DNA of 64,000 nucleotides from Palaemon carinicauda (GCF_036898095.1 NC_090751.1:52000948-52064947); one strand, 5' to 3'. Shown: positions 1-10,140, counted from the stretch's first letter. Made by a program: numbers and translations. The notes: generated by a model from the letters alone, not told the origin.

Positions 1-360
1 CATAATCACGAAGTAGGTTCATAGTCTGCTTTGAATACTTTAGCAATGGCAGTATCAAATGCTTTGGGTTATCTTCCAGACCCCAGTAACAATGCTTCAG
101 TAGTTGGAATGACAGTGCCAGGCCAAAAAAATTCCTTTTTGTCAAAAATGGTGAAATTGGTATTGAGTCGATGAGGGAGGTCCAGCTGAAAGAGAGATAT
201 TACCTGGCCCAAAGTATGTAGCCCCTTTGTCAGGGTATATTCAAAAGAGCTTGAGTATTTCACAGAACTAAAGGGATTACGTAAAGTCTCTCTAAAAAAT
301 TTGATGCTCAGGTTGGTACCAATCAGTTGGGTGACCATTTTCCTATAGCTCCAGATTATC

Positions 361-760
361 TTAGGACTGCAGAATTCATTGCCCAGCAGACTATGTCTAC
401 CCTAATGTCGGCTGTGGCTTCTTTGGAAGTGGGAGCTATTGGGGGATCCCAGATGGCCACCTTTGCTTGGCGGTAGTAAAGCTACTGTGTAAATCTGTCT
501 GTGAGGTATTGGAGAACTTTGTTAGAGAAAAGTTTGAGGTGGAAAAGGTAGAGGCAGGGAAACCTCTGTATAGTGATTCTCTTTGCAAATCTCTTCCTCA
601 AGCCCTAATGGACAAAGCCAAGGCAGAGTCAATGGCTATTTCATTTCCAGAGAAATTGAGGAAATTTTTGGCCCTTCCTTAAAAAGAAGTCTTCCTTTTA
701 CAAAGCTGCAGCCTGTAAGAACCAACAGCAGACATAACAGCAACCTGCAGACACCAGCTC

Positions 761-761
<1 letters not shown>
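361..761 (+). pseudogene. gag-like (ORF1) remnant of DIRS-1
   Basis: Conceptual translation gives a helical segment (LRTAEFIAQQTMSTLMSAV), followed after several stops and frame changes by a Lys/Gln-rich tail ending FYKAAACKNQQQT. DIRS-5 gag in this window ends in a similar basic, glutamine-rich tail, which supports the assignment. ORF1 proteins of this group probably package the RNA. The segment is cut abruptly by the (ATT)n tail of an inserted retroposon at 762. It is non-functional as written. The alternative, random sequence between elements, is less likely given the position just upstream of the RT. Confidence 0.5.

Positions 762-804
<43 letters not shown>
762..804. repeat. (ATT)n microsatellite, 3' tail of the retroposon
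   Basis: About 14 uninterrupted ATT units form the target-side tail of the minus-strand retroposon. The same trinucleotide tail occurs at 35095-35143 and 57515-57552. Confidence 0.95.
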
Positions 805-805
<1 letters not shown>

Positions 806-1446
806 TTGCTAGGCTACAACCCTATTTGGAAAAGCAGGATGCTATAAGCCCAGGGGCTCCAACAGGGTAAATAGCCTAGTGAGGAAAGGAAACTTAAGGA
901 AAAATAAAATATTTCAAGAAGAGTATCATTAGAAAAAATATCTCCAATATAAACTATAAAAACTTTAACAAAACAAGAGGAAGAGAAATAAGATAGGATA
1001 GTGTGCCCGAGTTTACCCTCAAGCAAGAGATCTCTAACCCAAGACAGTGGAAGACCATGGTATAGAGGCTATGGCACTACCCAAAACTAGAGAACAATGG
1101 TTTGATTTTGGAGTGTCCTTCTCCTAGAAGAGCTGCTTACCATAGCTAAAGAGTCTCTTCTACCCTACCAAGAGGGAAGTGGCCACTGAACAATTACAGT
1201 GCAGTAGTTAACCCCTCGGATTTAGAATTGTTTGCTAATGTCATTGTTGTCAGGTGTATGAAGACAGTGGAGAATATGTAATAAATAGGCCCGACTATTC
1301 AGTGTGTGTATGAAGGCAAAGGGAAAATTAACTGTAACCAGAGAGAAGGATCCAATGTAGTACTGTCTGGCCTGTCAAAAGGCCTCATAACTCAATAGCG
1401 GTAGTATGTCAACGAGTGGGTGGTGCCCAGGCCAACCTACTACCTA
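762..1446 (-). mobile_element. Retroposon sharing a LINE-J 3' tail (copy 1), inserted in DIRS-1
   Basis: A roughly 690-bp unit on the minus strand ends in (TTA)n, seen as (ATT)n at 762-804. Next to the tail, the bases reading GGAAAAGCAGGATGCTATAA on the plus strand match the 3' end of the LINE-J copies. Beyond about 960-1000 the sequence no longer matches LINE-J but matches the second copy at 57515-58204 to its far end, which reads CTACTACCTA in both. This looks like a non-autonomous element mobilised by LINE-J through a shared 3' tail. No real coding capacity is seen; short ORFs here are not conserved between the two copies. Confidence 0.7.
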
Positions 1447-1699
1447 CTACCATTCTCCCAACTCGAGCCTCAACCTTGACCTAAGTTTCCTCGAGAGGAA
1501 CGAGCAGCAAAGCTATTCTGCCCAAGGTATGGTCTAATCCCTTGGCCAGTCAACTTTAGTTCTAGAACGAGGGGAGACTATTGGAGACATTCTAAGGAAA
1601 ACTGAGGGTTTGGTAAGTCATACAGGCAGAGGGTCTCATTAATGAGGGATTTTGATTGGGTGTTGTCTCCATTATTTTCAGGAACGCTGAACATTTTCT

Positions 1700-2470
1700 C
1701 GTTGGGTGCAGAGTATGGTCTCAAGGGATCTCGGCTGGTCATGAATGTTATTCATGCTACAATTTTTATCAAACCAGAACCCTGGAATTCAACTGAAAAA
1801 GGAATCATTAGAAAAGTGCAGGTTTCTAAAATTCAAGGGCAGACTATTCAGCTTACCAAAGAAAGACTCCCCAAAGAGAAGAGCGATCCTCATCCAGTCT
1901 TGTCTTAACAAGCATAGGTGAGACGTATTCAAAATGACGACTATCCTGCACGTCCACTAATTGCTACTCGGAGGGGCTTACACCTGTACTATAGATATAA
2001 AAGTAGATGTAAAAGACTCTTATTGGCACATCCCTGTTGCTCACCACTTCCAACCTTACCTAGGATTTTGGCTGGGAGGTGGGTATACAAGTTTAAAGCA
2101 ATGATGTTTGGCCTCAGTATTGCCCCAGGAGTGCTTAAAAAGCTAGCATTGGTAGTGGTCAGGCTCCTGATGTTGCTGGAAGTTCAGGTCATGGCTTATT
2201 CAGATGACTGGCTGATTTGGGCAGAAACAAAAGAATTAGGCATCAAATAAATAAATGAAGTTTTGCAGGCTTTTCAGGATGTAGGTTTTCTAATCAATTT
2301 TACAAAATCAAGACTAATTCAAAGAAGGATAATTCAGTGGCTAGGTCTTCTATGCAATAGGGGGAATGCCTCACTAAGCCTAAAAAAAACTCTCTCTGCA
2401 AAATCTTTATGCTTGGTTAGATTTTTTTTCTTTTCAATTACTTTTCTACCAGGTGTCAATTAGAAAAGTT
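1700..2470 (+). pseudogene. Reverse transcriptase remnant of DIRS-1
   Basis: Fragments in at least two frames cover RT fingers to thumb. Around 1990-2030 the translation VDVKDSYWHIPVAHH holds the first catalytic Asp (VDVKD). At 2080-2250 VYKFKAMMFGLSIAPGV and MAYSDDWLIWA give the YxDD box as YSDD, so both active-site aspartates are still encoded. At 2263-2370, GFLINFTKSRLIQRR and IQWLGLLCN correspond to the DIRS thumb region (compare VNLEKSS and VYLGM in DIRS-5). A stop between 2250 and 2263 and flanking frameshifts make it a pseudogene. Confidence 0.7.
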
Positions 2471-2639
2471 TTTGGGCCTCCTTCAGTTTGCCTCGATAGT
2501 CGACCCAGTGTTAAAGACCAGGTTGGAAGATTTCAAGTGGGTGTGAAGAAGAGCATCACAGAAGTAGTTTTGAGACCTTCAGGAGCAGTTCCCAGGTCAT
2601 TGCAAAAGAATTCTTAGGCCTTAGACAACATCAAATGCA

Positions 2640-3200
2640 CCATCATGTTAGTCCCACTGGCCCCTGTGCTGATAAAATGATCCTTTATATAGATGCATCC
2701 TGGTCAAGTTGTGAAGGCCATTCAGATTAGACCTTTCTGTTTTGAAAATTATCCGCTCAGTTTGCAGCATTTCACATAAATATGATGAAATTGTTGGAAG
2801 TATTCCTGACATCGAAGAGACAGCTGAAGAAGGAACTCCCATATAAAAATTTTCACAGACAACATAATGACTGTCCATTGCCCTGGAATGGTGATCCAGT
2901 TTGAGAAATCTCAAAGCTGTGACTCTTCTCATTAAGTTCCTTCAGGAGAAAAATTTTCCTCTCACCATTCCATCTGTCTGGCTTACTTAACTTAGTGGCG
3001 GATGCCCTATCCAGACAGACAATCCTGCATACTGAAAGAAATTTGGACCAGAGTTCTTTTCAGGTTCTAGAATAAGTTCTGTATTTCCATATAGACCTGT
3101 TTGCAACAAACAAATCACAGACTTCCACTATATGTAGCCTCAAACGTGGACTCTCGGGCAGTGGCAAGAGATACTCTGAAGCTAGATTGGAACAGGTAAT
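2640..3200 (+). pseudogene. RNase H and downstream region of DIRS-1
   Basis: Around 2690 the frame reads ILYIDASWSS, the RNase H first-Asp region. Near 2995-3020 it reads LVADALSRQT, the terminal ADALSR motif typical of DIRS and Gypsy-type RNase H. Near 3088-3200 HIDLFATNKSQTST and DTLKLDWNR match the post-RNase H region of DIRS polyproteins (DLFAT then DAF..DW). Stops and frameshifts interrupt every block. Confidence 0.6.
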
Positions 3201-3479
3201 CATCACTCTTAACCGTTTTCTCCAATGAGTTTGATTTCAAGGGCTTTGAATATCCTTCAGGAATCTTTAGGGGTACCTATGCTGACAGCTCTACTATGGC
3301 CAAACCGCCTATGGTATCCACTGCCTCACCATCTTTGTTCTGCACAGCTGTATCAGAAAGTAGGAAATCTGATTATCTTCACTTCTTCCTATCTGACCCA
3401 GAGCCTTCATGCTTGGATTTTGTCTCCCTTATTTTCAAGGAAGATTTTTCAGCCCACAATTTGATTATTTGATGAGCTG

Positions 3480-4010
3480 CAAGACAGTACCAATGTGTGT
3501 GGAAAACTTGTATTGCTCTTCTAAGGATTAAGTCAACTCATCAGATAACCCTGGACTTCTTAGCTTCCCTTTTGGTCCACCTCTTTAAGGATAGGAAGAT
3601 CCAGCCATTAATTATCTTGCCTTATAAATTGGCAATAGCAGAACTTCTCAAGCATGCATTTGACATGGATCTAGACTTGGACGTTTTGTAAGATCACCTA
3701 TTACTGTATTTTGCATTGCATAGGTGATTTTCACCAATCCCCGTTATACTTTGTACTCTGGATGAGATGCTTGAGATTTTGGCTAAGTTAAATAATTCCT
3801 CCATCTCCCTTAAAGAACTTTTGTAAAAAACTATATTTTTAATAACTTTAGCCTCAGGGGCAAGAGTCAGGGAAGTAGCTGCCATTCAGAGGGACCAGGT
3901 TTTCATTACCATAATCCCGGGTCATCTTCTAATCCTGAACCTAGCCTTCTATTTCTAGCCAAAAATAAAATGCCTCTTCAGAGACAAGATGTCGCTTCAC
4001 ATTTTGTCTC
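3480..4010 (+). pseudogene. Tyrosine recombinase remnant of DIRS-1
   Basis: Decayed N-terminal and first catalytic part of a DIRS tyrosine recombinase. Codons at 3530-3690 read FLASLLVHLFKDRKI and AIAELLKHAFDMD, the SAM-like DNA-binding part. At 3830-3910 ITLASGARVREVAAIQRDQ aligns with the first-Arg block (SAKRVSELH in DIRS-5). The HxxR and Tyr blocks are not visible; the sequence passes into unrelated DNA before 4195. It would be inactive. Confidence 0.55.
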
Positions 4011-4194
4011 TAGAGTTTGGAGATGGAAACCTCTCTCGATGAATTCTTATGTAGTGGTTGGGCGCAATTTGATGCCGATGTATCATTGCCTTCAACTGAG
4101 ATAGTGTTTCCTTTTTATGAGGCAATGATGTAGTAATGATGTCACTCGTGGCAGACGAATTTCAGCAACCGAAGTACCTGATGGAGAAACCTCC

Positions 4195-4915
4195 CACTCC
4201 AAGCCTAGTTACTAACGGATGATGCTCCTGTCCATCCTCCAGTCATTGGAGACGACCTAATGGAAGAATTTATGTTCCTGCCTTCCAACAACACTCCAGC
4301 TTTCCAACCCATGGATAAACAACTGCTCTCTATTTTCAAGAAGCTGTAAGCTTACACAAAAGCAATGTTTCAGCGATGCTTCGAGATCACCAGATGAACC
4401 AAACTTGCCTTCCAAGAGTTTTGGGAAGAACATTTCCACATTGTCAACTGCATCAAAATAATTGATAAAGCCTGAGAAGGGGCCATCAACAAAACCCTCA
4501 CATCTGGCTTAATTGTGCTCCTGAAAGTGATTTTGAGGGTTTTGAACCAATGCAGGAGGCAGTAGAGGATGAAATTGCTTCCTTGGGAAAGACAGGAGGT
4601 TTGGAGGGGGCATAAACAACATCAATGATCTTCTTGAGGAACATAATGAGCATCTAACGACAGATGAGTTGATGGCATTGCATAGGAAGTAGCAACTAGA
4701 AGTTGAGGAGGAGATTCCATCTGAGGAGGATCGGGGACAGACTTACAAACTTTTCTTCAAGTGAAATTAGTGAAATGTTGAAAATGTGGGAAACACTACC
4801 AAATTTTGAAGAAACTTTTTACCTTGATAAGGCTTTGTCAGGGCAAGCAGCCAATCTAGTGATCGACAGTGCAATGTCACATTTTCATGCCATTTCAAAG
4901 AAAAGGTAAAAGCAG
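4195..4915 (+). pseudogene. Tigger/pogo-like DDE transposase relic, C-terminal part
   Basis: The conceptual translation FLPSNNTPAFQPMDKQ, then YTKAMFQRCFEIT and FWEEHFHIVNCIKIIDKA, resembles the C-terminal half of Tigger/TIGD1-type transposases (pattern FLPPNTT.LLQPMDQ, then FWK.HFNI..C...IDKAW). Near 4200 DDAPVHPP corresponds to the catalytic LDNAPGHP block, with the first Asp aligned. Further on, frames resemble the acidic C-terminal tail ending SHFHAISKKR. At least four stops or frame changes are present. No terminal inverted repeats were identified around it. It is a dead fragment inserted in or next to DIRS-1. Confidence 0.75.
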
Positions 4916-4919
4916 TTAT

Positions 4920-5415
4920 CTTACAATGTTGACTGTGGTGTGCCTTAAGCAGGCCATACTCGCAGAGGATTGGCGCGCTGATTAACGTGTATGGGGTGGT
5001 AAACAGGACAAACCCGGCACGACTAGCCTGTCCTCTCATCCTGTCAGCATGTTTGACCGGACAGGCCAACCCTGTAGCGATTGGCAGTATGGCCCCCAGT
5101 CTTGTGCGTGTGTGGGCACGGTCTAGCATGCTGACGGGGTTGACTCGCCTACAGTAGGATCTTGAATTATGCGAGAATTTGGTCGACCAATGACCCTGCA
5201 TAAATTGAAAAACGCATTTTTCGAAATGCACAACCAACAGAAATAATTCCATTAGGGCCATGGCAACCAGCAACTTGCCCATTCAAACGTGTTTACTACC
5301 CATTTCCAATACTTTCTATTAACTCTACTTTATTTTTTTATAATATTAAATTCTTTTTGTAAATAAATCAAATATTTAATATACTTGAAAGTTCTAATAA
5401 CTTAAAAATGGTTAA
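4920..5415. other. Spacer between Tigger relic and DIRS-2
   Basis: No convincing gene. The 4920-5290 part is more GC-rich than its surroundings. A 171-codon minus-strand ORF (4767-5282) crosses the transposase relic antisense and has no recognisable domain, so it is not called. From 5290 to 5415 the sequence is AT-rich and leads to the DIRS-2 boundary. Confidence 0.5.
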
Positions 5416-5589
5416 TTTTCAATATTAATCTTACCCGATAATCATGTAGCTGTCAACTCTGTTGCCGACAGAAATCTACGGTCGGGATACGCCAGCGATC
5501 GCTATACAGGTGGGGGTGAACACCACAGCGCCATCTGTGGTCAGGTACTCCAGTACTTCTTGTCAACACCACCTCAATTTTTCCTCTGT
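5416..5589 (+). repeat. Left inverted terminal repeat of DIRS-2
   Basis: Starts near TTTTCAATATTAATC and runs through TTACCCGATAATCATG to CACCTCAATTTTTCCTC. It is the reverse complement of 12130-12286 with only a few differences. The outermost 15-20 bases differ from the right end; that difference is what the two ICR halves record. Confidence 0.93.
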
Positions 5590-6840
5590 CGTGCCTCCGG
5601 CTAGACCTACATGGATACGCTGTTGATTCTGGAGTTATTGCTCACGATTTGGTGATGTATTTGCTCTAGAGTTTAGCCTTCGCTATTCAGGAAGCTTTAT
5701 CATTAGCTTAGCAAGTTTTTGGAATTAATTTGATTTAATTTTTTATTTAATTTTGGTGACGAAGAGAGTATGAACTCTCTTTCACTTTTAATGGCCGACC
5801 CTTCCCTTAGACGGAAGTGTTGGTGTCGAAGAGAGTATAGACTCTCTTTCTTAATTTTGCTTAACAAAAGTTATAGATTTATTTTATATCTCTCCGCCTT
5901 TTATAGGCCTCTTCGATTAACTTCCTTTTATTATAAACTTATTAAAATTAATTTTTATATTTGTTTATATTCGACCTTTCCTAATAGTAGGCGGTCTTTT
6001 CTTGGAACCGAAGTTAATTAACATTGAGCCCGTCATTTCGTTTTTACCTGTTAACATATTATGCTATTTTAATGTTTTTGAAAGAATTTCTTTGATAGTC
6101 TCGTACTGTTTTCAAAGTTGAACTAACGTTTTGTTTTGTCTCTGCAGTTGTTGACGTTCAGAACGTTCAACTTGCGCTCTATCGTTACGATAGAGAGAGA
6201 GTATTCACGGTGTCACGTTGCAGTAAGAGTAGAACGATTCTATCGTTTTGTTCATTCTTTCTTAGCTTAAATGGTTTTAATTCTAATAAAGGAACTTTTT
6301 ATTTGGGAAATCTTTCAGTTTTTTTCCTTTAACAATAATATGTTTTAACGATATATATAATTGGGCTCATCTCTCAGGTTCTAAGTCAAGAGAGAGAGAG
6401 AGAGAGATAGAGACGGAGGGAGAGAGAGGAGGATAAACGTTTCGTTCAAGCGGGTAACGTTGTTATCGTTTTTGCTCTTCTCCCTAGTCTCTTTAGGGGA
6501 AGAAGGTAAACGTTTCTAGAGTTTTATTCTTGTTCTCAGGCTTTATGCGGTGAGAGATTTTAAACGTAGTTTATTTGATCTAGTGTTTAGTCTCTTTTCC
6601 AGCCACTGAATTATTTATCTTTCATTATGTTTTTCTGTTACATTGTAATACTGTTTTCGCAATTACTAACTTTTAATGAAGGATAGAATTGCGTGTTTCA
6701 GGTACAAACCACTTAAAGTTTTGAGTTCAGTGAAATAAGTGCAAACAGAAAATCAAAAGTGATAAAGTGATAAGCGCAAAGTGTTACAGTGTTGCGTTCG
6801 AGGGTTCGTCTGTTCGTGCCAGTTGTTCGCCTAGTCTGGG
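5590..6840 (+). other. 5' untranslated region of DIRS-2
   Basis: AT-rich leader between the left ITR and ORF1. It contains two near-copies of an AGAGAGTAT...CTCTCT inverted motif (about 5763-5785 and 5827-5850), a short (AG)n run at 6389-6407, and no coding signature. Promoter elements cannot be named from sequence alone. Confidence 0.6.
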
Positions 6841-7530
6841 ACCTCTTACAAGCTCCCAAGCAGGGGAGAAGTAACGTCGAAGGACTTATGGGTTCATCAG
6901 GCCTTGATCGACGAACAGACGTTTCCCTCCGTGGTTTCGGGTGTAACCAACTCACGTAGCCGACGTGATCACCCCACCCACACAAAGACGAGAGAGCCCT
7001 TTTATTCCTCGTCTGCGGAAGAGGTTTCTCGCAGAAACCATGGACCAATCTTGCAGCTTTTAAGTGCAAGTCGGTCCCTTCCGCGCAAGTCCAACTCCTA
7101 GGTGGTGCCATTAGCACTGGGTCAGTTCGGACTTGCTGCAGTACGACAACTGCACACCTCCCAGAGAGGCAAGGTGGTATCGCAACAGGCAGTAACTCCG
7201 TCTGTTGCCGCACCAGCTGTTTTAGACCCTCAGTCTCAACGGACAGTAGCTCCGTTTGTTGTTGTCTTTCTTAAACTCTAGTGGTCTATGCTGCAGACAA
7301 TGCAGTCTCAGCTTGCGGTGTTGATGCAGGAGTTTCAGGCAGAGAAGGTTAGCACACCTCCTCCTGCGAGCGCTCCTCCACCTCTGCGCAGTCCACCCTG
7401 CCAGACGTATGATGTTGAGGCTCCTCCTGCCTCCATGCGTGAGCTGCCGCATTGGGAGTTGCCAGGTACCAGCGCTATGCAGCAACCTCCACTTTCCTTG
7501 AGGCAGGAGCCTCATGCTATGCGGCAACCG

Positions 7531-7992
7531 CCTCAACTCTTGAGGCAAGAGCCTCAACTCTTGAGGCAAGAACCTCAACTCTTGAGGCAAGAGCCTCAAC
7601 TCTTGAGGCAAGAGCCTCAACTCTTGAGGCAAGAGCCTCAACTCTTGAGGCAAGAACCTCAACTCTTGAGGCAAGAGCCTCAACTCTTGAGGCAAGAGCC
7701 TCAACTCTTGAGGCAAGAACCTCAACTCTTGAGGCAAGAACCTCAACTCTTGAGGCAAGAGCCTCAACTCTTGAGGCAAGAACCTCAACTCTTGAGGCAA
7801 GAACCTCAACTCTTGAGGCAAGAGCCTCAACTCTTGAGGCAAGAGCCTCAACTCTTGAGGCAAGAACCTCAACTCTTGAGGCAAGAACCTCAACTCTTGA
7901 GGCAAGAGCCTCAACTCTTGAGGCAAGAACCTCAACTCTTGAGGCAAGAACCTCAACTCTTGAGGCAAGAGCCTCAACTCTTGAGGCAAGAG
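7531..7992 (+). repeat. 22 x 21-bp minisatellite (PQLLRQE codons)
   Basis: Exactly 462 bp, or 22 head-to-tail copies of CCTCAACTCTTGAGGCAAGA plus G or A. The only variable position is the last base (GAG or GAA, synonymous Glu in the gag frame). Each unit contains the inverted repeat CCTCAA-CTC-TTGAGG. Units 9-15 and 16-22 carry the same seven-letter pattern of final bases (A A G A A G G), implying a 147-bp higher-order duplication. The 21-bp period leaves several frames on both strands free of stops; those antisense ORFs are artefacts. Confidence 0.98.
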
Positions 7993-8159
7993 CCTCTCTC
8001 TGCGCAGCCACCCCCTTGAGGCAGACGCAACTCTTGAGGCAGGAACCTCATGCTATGAGGCAGCCGCCTCAACGCATGCAGCAACCGCATTCTTCACAGC
8101 ATGAGCCTCTCTCTGCGCAGCTACCTCCTCAACCCTTGAGGCAGACGCAACTCTTGAGG

Positions 8160-8610
8160 CAGGAACCTCACAGGAGCCTCATGCTATGCGGCATCCTCCT
8201 CAAACCATGAGGCAGGAGCCTCATGCTATACGGCATCCTCCTCAACCCATGAGGCAGGAGCCTCATGCTATGCGGCAACCTCCTCTACCCATGAGGCAGC
8301 CTCATGCTATGCGGCATCCTCCTCAACCCATGAGGCAGGAGCCTCATGCTATGCGGCATCCTCCTCAACCCATGAGGCAGGAGTCTCATGCTATGAGGAG
8401 CCTCATGCTATGCGGCATCCTCCTCAAACCATGAGGCAGGAGCCTCATGCTATGCGGCAACCGCCTCAACCCATGAGGCAGGAGCCTCATACTATGCGGC
8501 ATCCTCCTCAACGCATGCGGCATGAGCCTCATCCCTTGCAGCATGAGCCTCATACCATGCAGCATGAGCCTCATCCCATGCAGCATAAGCCGCACGCCAT
8601 GCAACATGCT
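8160..8610 (+). repeat. Tandem repeat of about 42 bp in DIRS-2 ORF1
   Basis: Degenerate repeats of a roughly 42-bp unit built around CATGCTATGCGGCATCCTCC and CCCATGAGGCAGGAGCCT, encoding PHAMRHPPQPMRQE-like 14-mers. A shorter GCATGCTCTGCATA-type repeat follows to about 8690. The CCTCA and TGAGGCA words are shared with the 21-bp array, so both arrays probably grew from the same seed sequence. Confidence 0.9.
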
Positions 8611-8742
8611 CTGCTTACCTTACAGCATGCTCTACATACAGCATGCTCTGCATACAGCATGCTCTGCATACCTTACCGCATGCTCCTCAGTCACACATCT
8701 TTGGTTGTTGCCAACTCACTAGACTGTCAAGCAGTTTCATAA

Positions 8743-9340
8743 CGTTGCCTGCTAGTCTGCTGCTTTTGCACCAGTGAAACCCTCACTGAGAGAACTTAGC
8801 TTTTCTCGGATATGGTTCCTGTAGATGAGAAAGTGCTATTCTCCCTCCTTCTGATATTCCCTTGAGGACTCTGTCATTTGGAGAGGAGCCTTTAGCTGCT
8901 TAGCCTCCTATGGACTTTTATTTAAGCATAACATGCTTCCAGGGAGGGTAATGGTTCCACTTCAGTCGCTAACCCCGTCTGTTACCACACCTGCTCCCAT
9001 AGACCTTGAGCTTTGTTGCAAGACATGCAGTCCAAGCTTAGTCCTTGTTAGAGGATTTTTTGTTTACGGAGTCAGTGTGTCACTGGGAAGACGTTCAACA
9101 ACCAGCAGAAGTGACTTGTTGTGACGCAGTGCGGCAACCTCAGCAACCCGATAAGGAGTTGTCTGTACGACCCAGACAGTCTAGACAGCTTCGGGTTGTC
9201 GCTGTACTTCCTCGCTTCCCCATGGTTGACAGTTCACAGACTGTGCAGCAGTACCATGATCTTGTGTCCGGCTCCGTCAGACGACTAGCTTTTAAGAGCT
9301 CCCACAAGTCGTCGCTGTCTGGAGATTCTCAGATGGACTA
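8743..9340 (+). pseudogene. Decayed gag tail up to RT deletion point, DIRS-2
   Basis: Broken frames with gag-like hydrophilic segments, such as VRRLAFKSSHKSS near 9268-9310. At about 9330-9345 the sequence passes straight into the RT thumb (ELGLLVNFEESQL), so the gag end and RT fingers and palm are deleted. The breakpoint is approximate. Confidence 0.5.
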
Positions 9341-9480
9341 TGGATCTGACCTAGGAACTGGGCCTCCTGGTCAATTTTGAGGAGTCCCAGCTCGTCCCAT
9401 CCCAGACCATTGTCTACCTGGGTATGGATCTTCAGAGTCGAGCTTTTCGGGCTTTTCCGTCGGCCCCAAGGATCTACTAA
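9340..9480 (+). pseudogene. RT thumb remnant of DIRS-2
   Basis: The frame reads ELGLLVNFEESQLVPSQTIV then YLGMDLQSRAF, closely parallel to DLGIVVNLEKSSLQPSQRLV and YLGMLIDAIS in DIRS-5. The YxDD box and both catalytic Asp blocks upstream are absent. A TAA stop follows at about 9478. Confidence 0.8.
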
Positions 9481-9489
9481 GCCCTAGAT

Positions 9490-10140
9490 TGCATCCTGAG
9501 CATGCTGAGAAGGAACCGATGCTCAGTCAGGTAGTGGATGAGTCTAACAGGGACACTTTCATCGCTGGCCCTGTTCATCGAGTTAGGGAGACGCCACCTC
9601 CGCCCCCTTCAGTATCATCTAGCGGCTCACTGGATAAAGGACATGACGCTAGAGACGATCTCAGTTCCTGTTTCTGAAGAGAGGAGGTCTACTCTCACGT
9701 GGTGAAAGAACAGCTTTCTTCTCAAGGAAGTCTACTTTTGGCTGTTCAGAAACCCGACCGCCGTCTCTTCTCTGATGCATCAGACACGGGCTGGGGTGCG
9801 ACTTTGGACGGACAGGAATGCTCGGGAACATGGAATCAGGAGCTAAGGACACTTCACATCTATTGCAAGGAGCTGTTGGCGGTTCATCTGGCCTTGATAA
9901 ACTTCAAGTCCCTCCAGCTTAACAAGGTGGTGGAGGTGGACTCTGACAACACCACAGCCTTGGCTTACATCTCCAAGCAGGGAGGGACTCATTCGTGGAA
10001 GTTGTTCTAGATCGCAAGGGACCTCCTCATCTGGTTAAAAGATCGAAAGCTCACGCTGGTAACGAGGTTCATTCAGGGCGATATGAATGTCATGGCAGAT
10101 CGCCTTAGCCGGAAGGGTCAGGTCATCCCCACAGAGTGAA
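9490..10140 (+). pseudogene. RNase H domain of DIRS-2
   Basis: The long open stretch 9699-10010 encodes LFSDASDTGWGATLDG (first Asp), LRTLHIYCKELLAVHLAL (catalytic Glu) and VEVDSDNTTALAYISKQGGT (second Asp), the canonical RNase H core of DIRS polyproteins. The connecting segment before it (9490-9700) has the LAAHWIKD and TLTWW words seen in this family. After a TAG at about 10008, RFIQGDMNVMADRLSRKG continues in another frame, giving the final Asp block. The core residues are intact but the reading frame is not. Confidence 0.85.

Larger units (their letters stand above)
1..4060 (+). mobile_element. DIRS-1: degenerate DIRS-like retrotransposon copy
   Basis: Pieces of a tyrosine-recombinase retrotransposon lie here in the expected order: gag-like tail, reverse transcriptase (RT), RNase H end, methyltransferase-like region, recombinase. 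No single reading frame survives; stops and frameshifts occur every few hundred bases. The left edge is outside the window and no inverted terminal repeat was found. The gag-like part is split by a retroposon at 762-1446, and the recombinase tail runs into a Tigger-like transposase relic near 4195. The protein remnants differ from DIRS-2 to DIRS-5, for example WHIPVAHH and MAYSDDWLIWA in RT, so this is probably a separate subfamily. The first 360 bases hold no domain I can identify. Assignment to DIRS is inference from domain order and motif style. Confidence 0.7.
6841..8742 (+). pseudogene. gag-like ORF1 of DIRS-2 with internal minisatellites
   Basis: One frame is open from about 6841 to 8019 apart from TAG stops at 7099-7101 and 7279-7281; it then continues in shifted frames to 8742. 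The protein starts hydrophilic, passes a coiled segment (MLQTMQSQLAVLMQEFQAEK at 7288), then 22 heptapeptides PQLLRQE encoded by the 21-bp repeat, then 14-residue repeats of PHAMRHPPQPMRQE type. Its position between 5' UTR and RT suits a gag/ORF1 role, but no capsid or zinc-knuckle motif is visible, so function is inferred. Repeat expansion and stops suggest it no longer makes a working protein. Confidence 0.55.

Noticed and set aside
4767..5282. 171-codon minus-strand ORF as a host gene
   Set aside because: It overlaps the Tigger transposase relic antisense and shows no domain; length alone is not enough.
7531..7992. Possible CRISPR array because of many 21-bp direct repeats
   Set aside because: Units are head to tail with no spacers, lie in eukaryotic retrotransposon DNA and have no cas genes nearby.
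7222..8011. Long minus-strand ORFs of 255 and 164 codons opposite the gag-like region
   Set aside because: They exist only because a 21-bp unit without stops is repeated 22 times; their translations are pure heptad repeats (ASRVEAL, LPQELRL).
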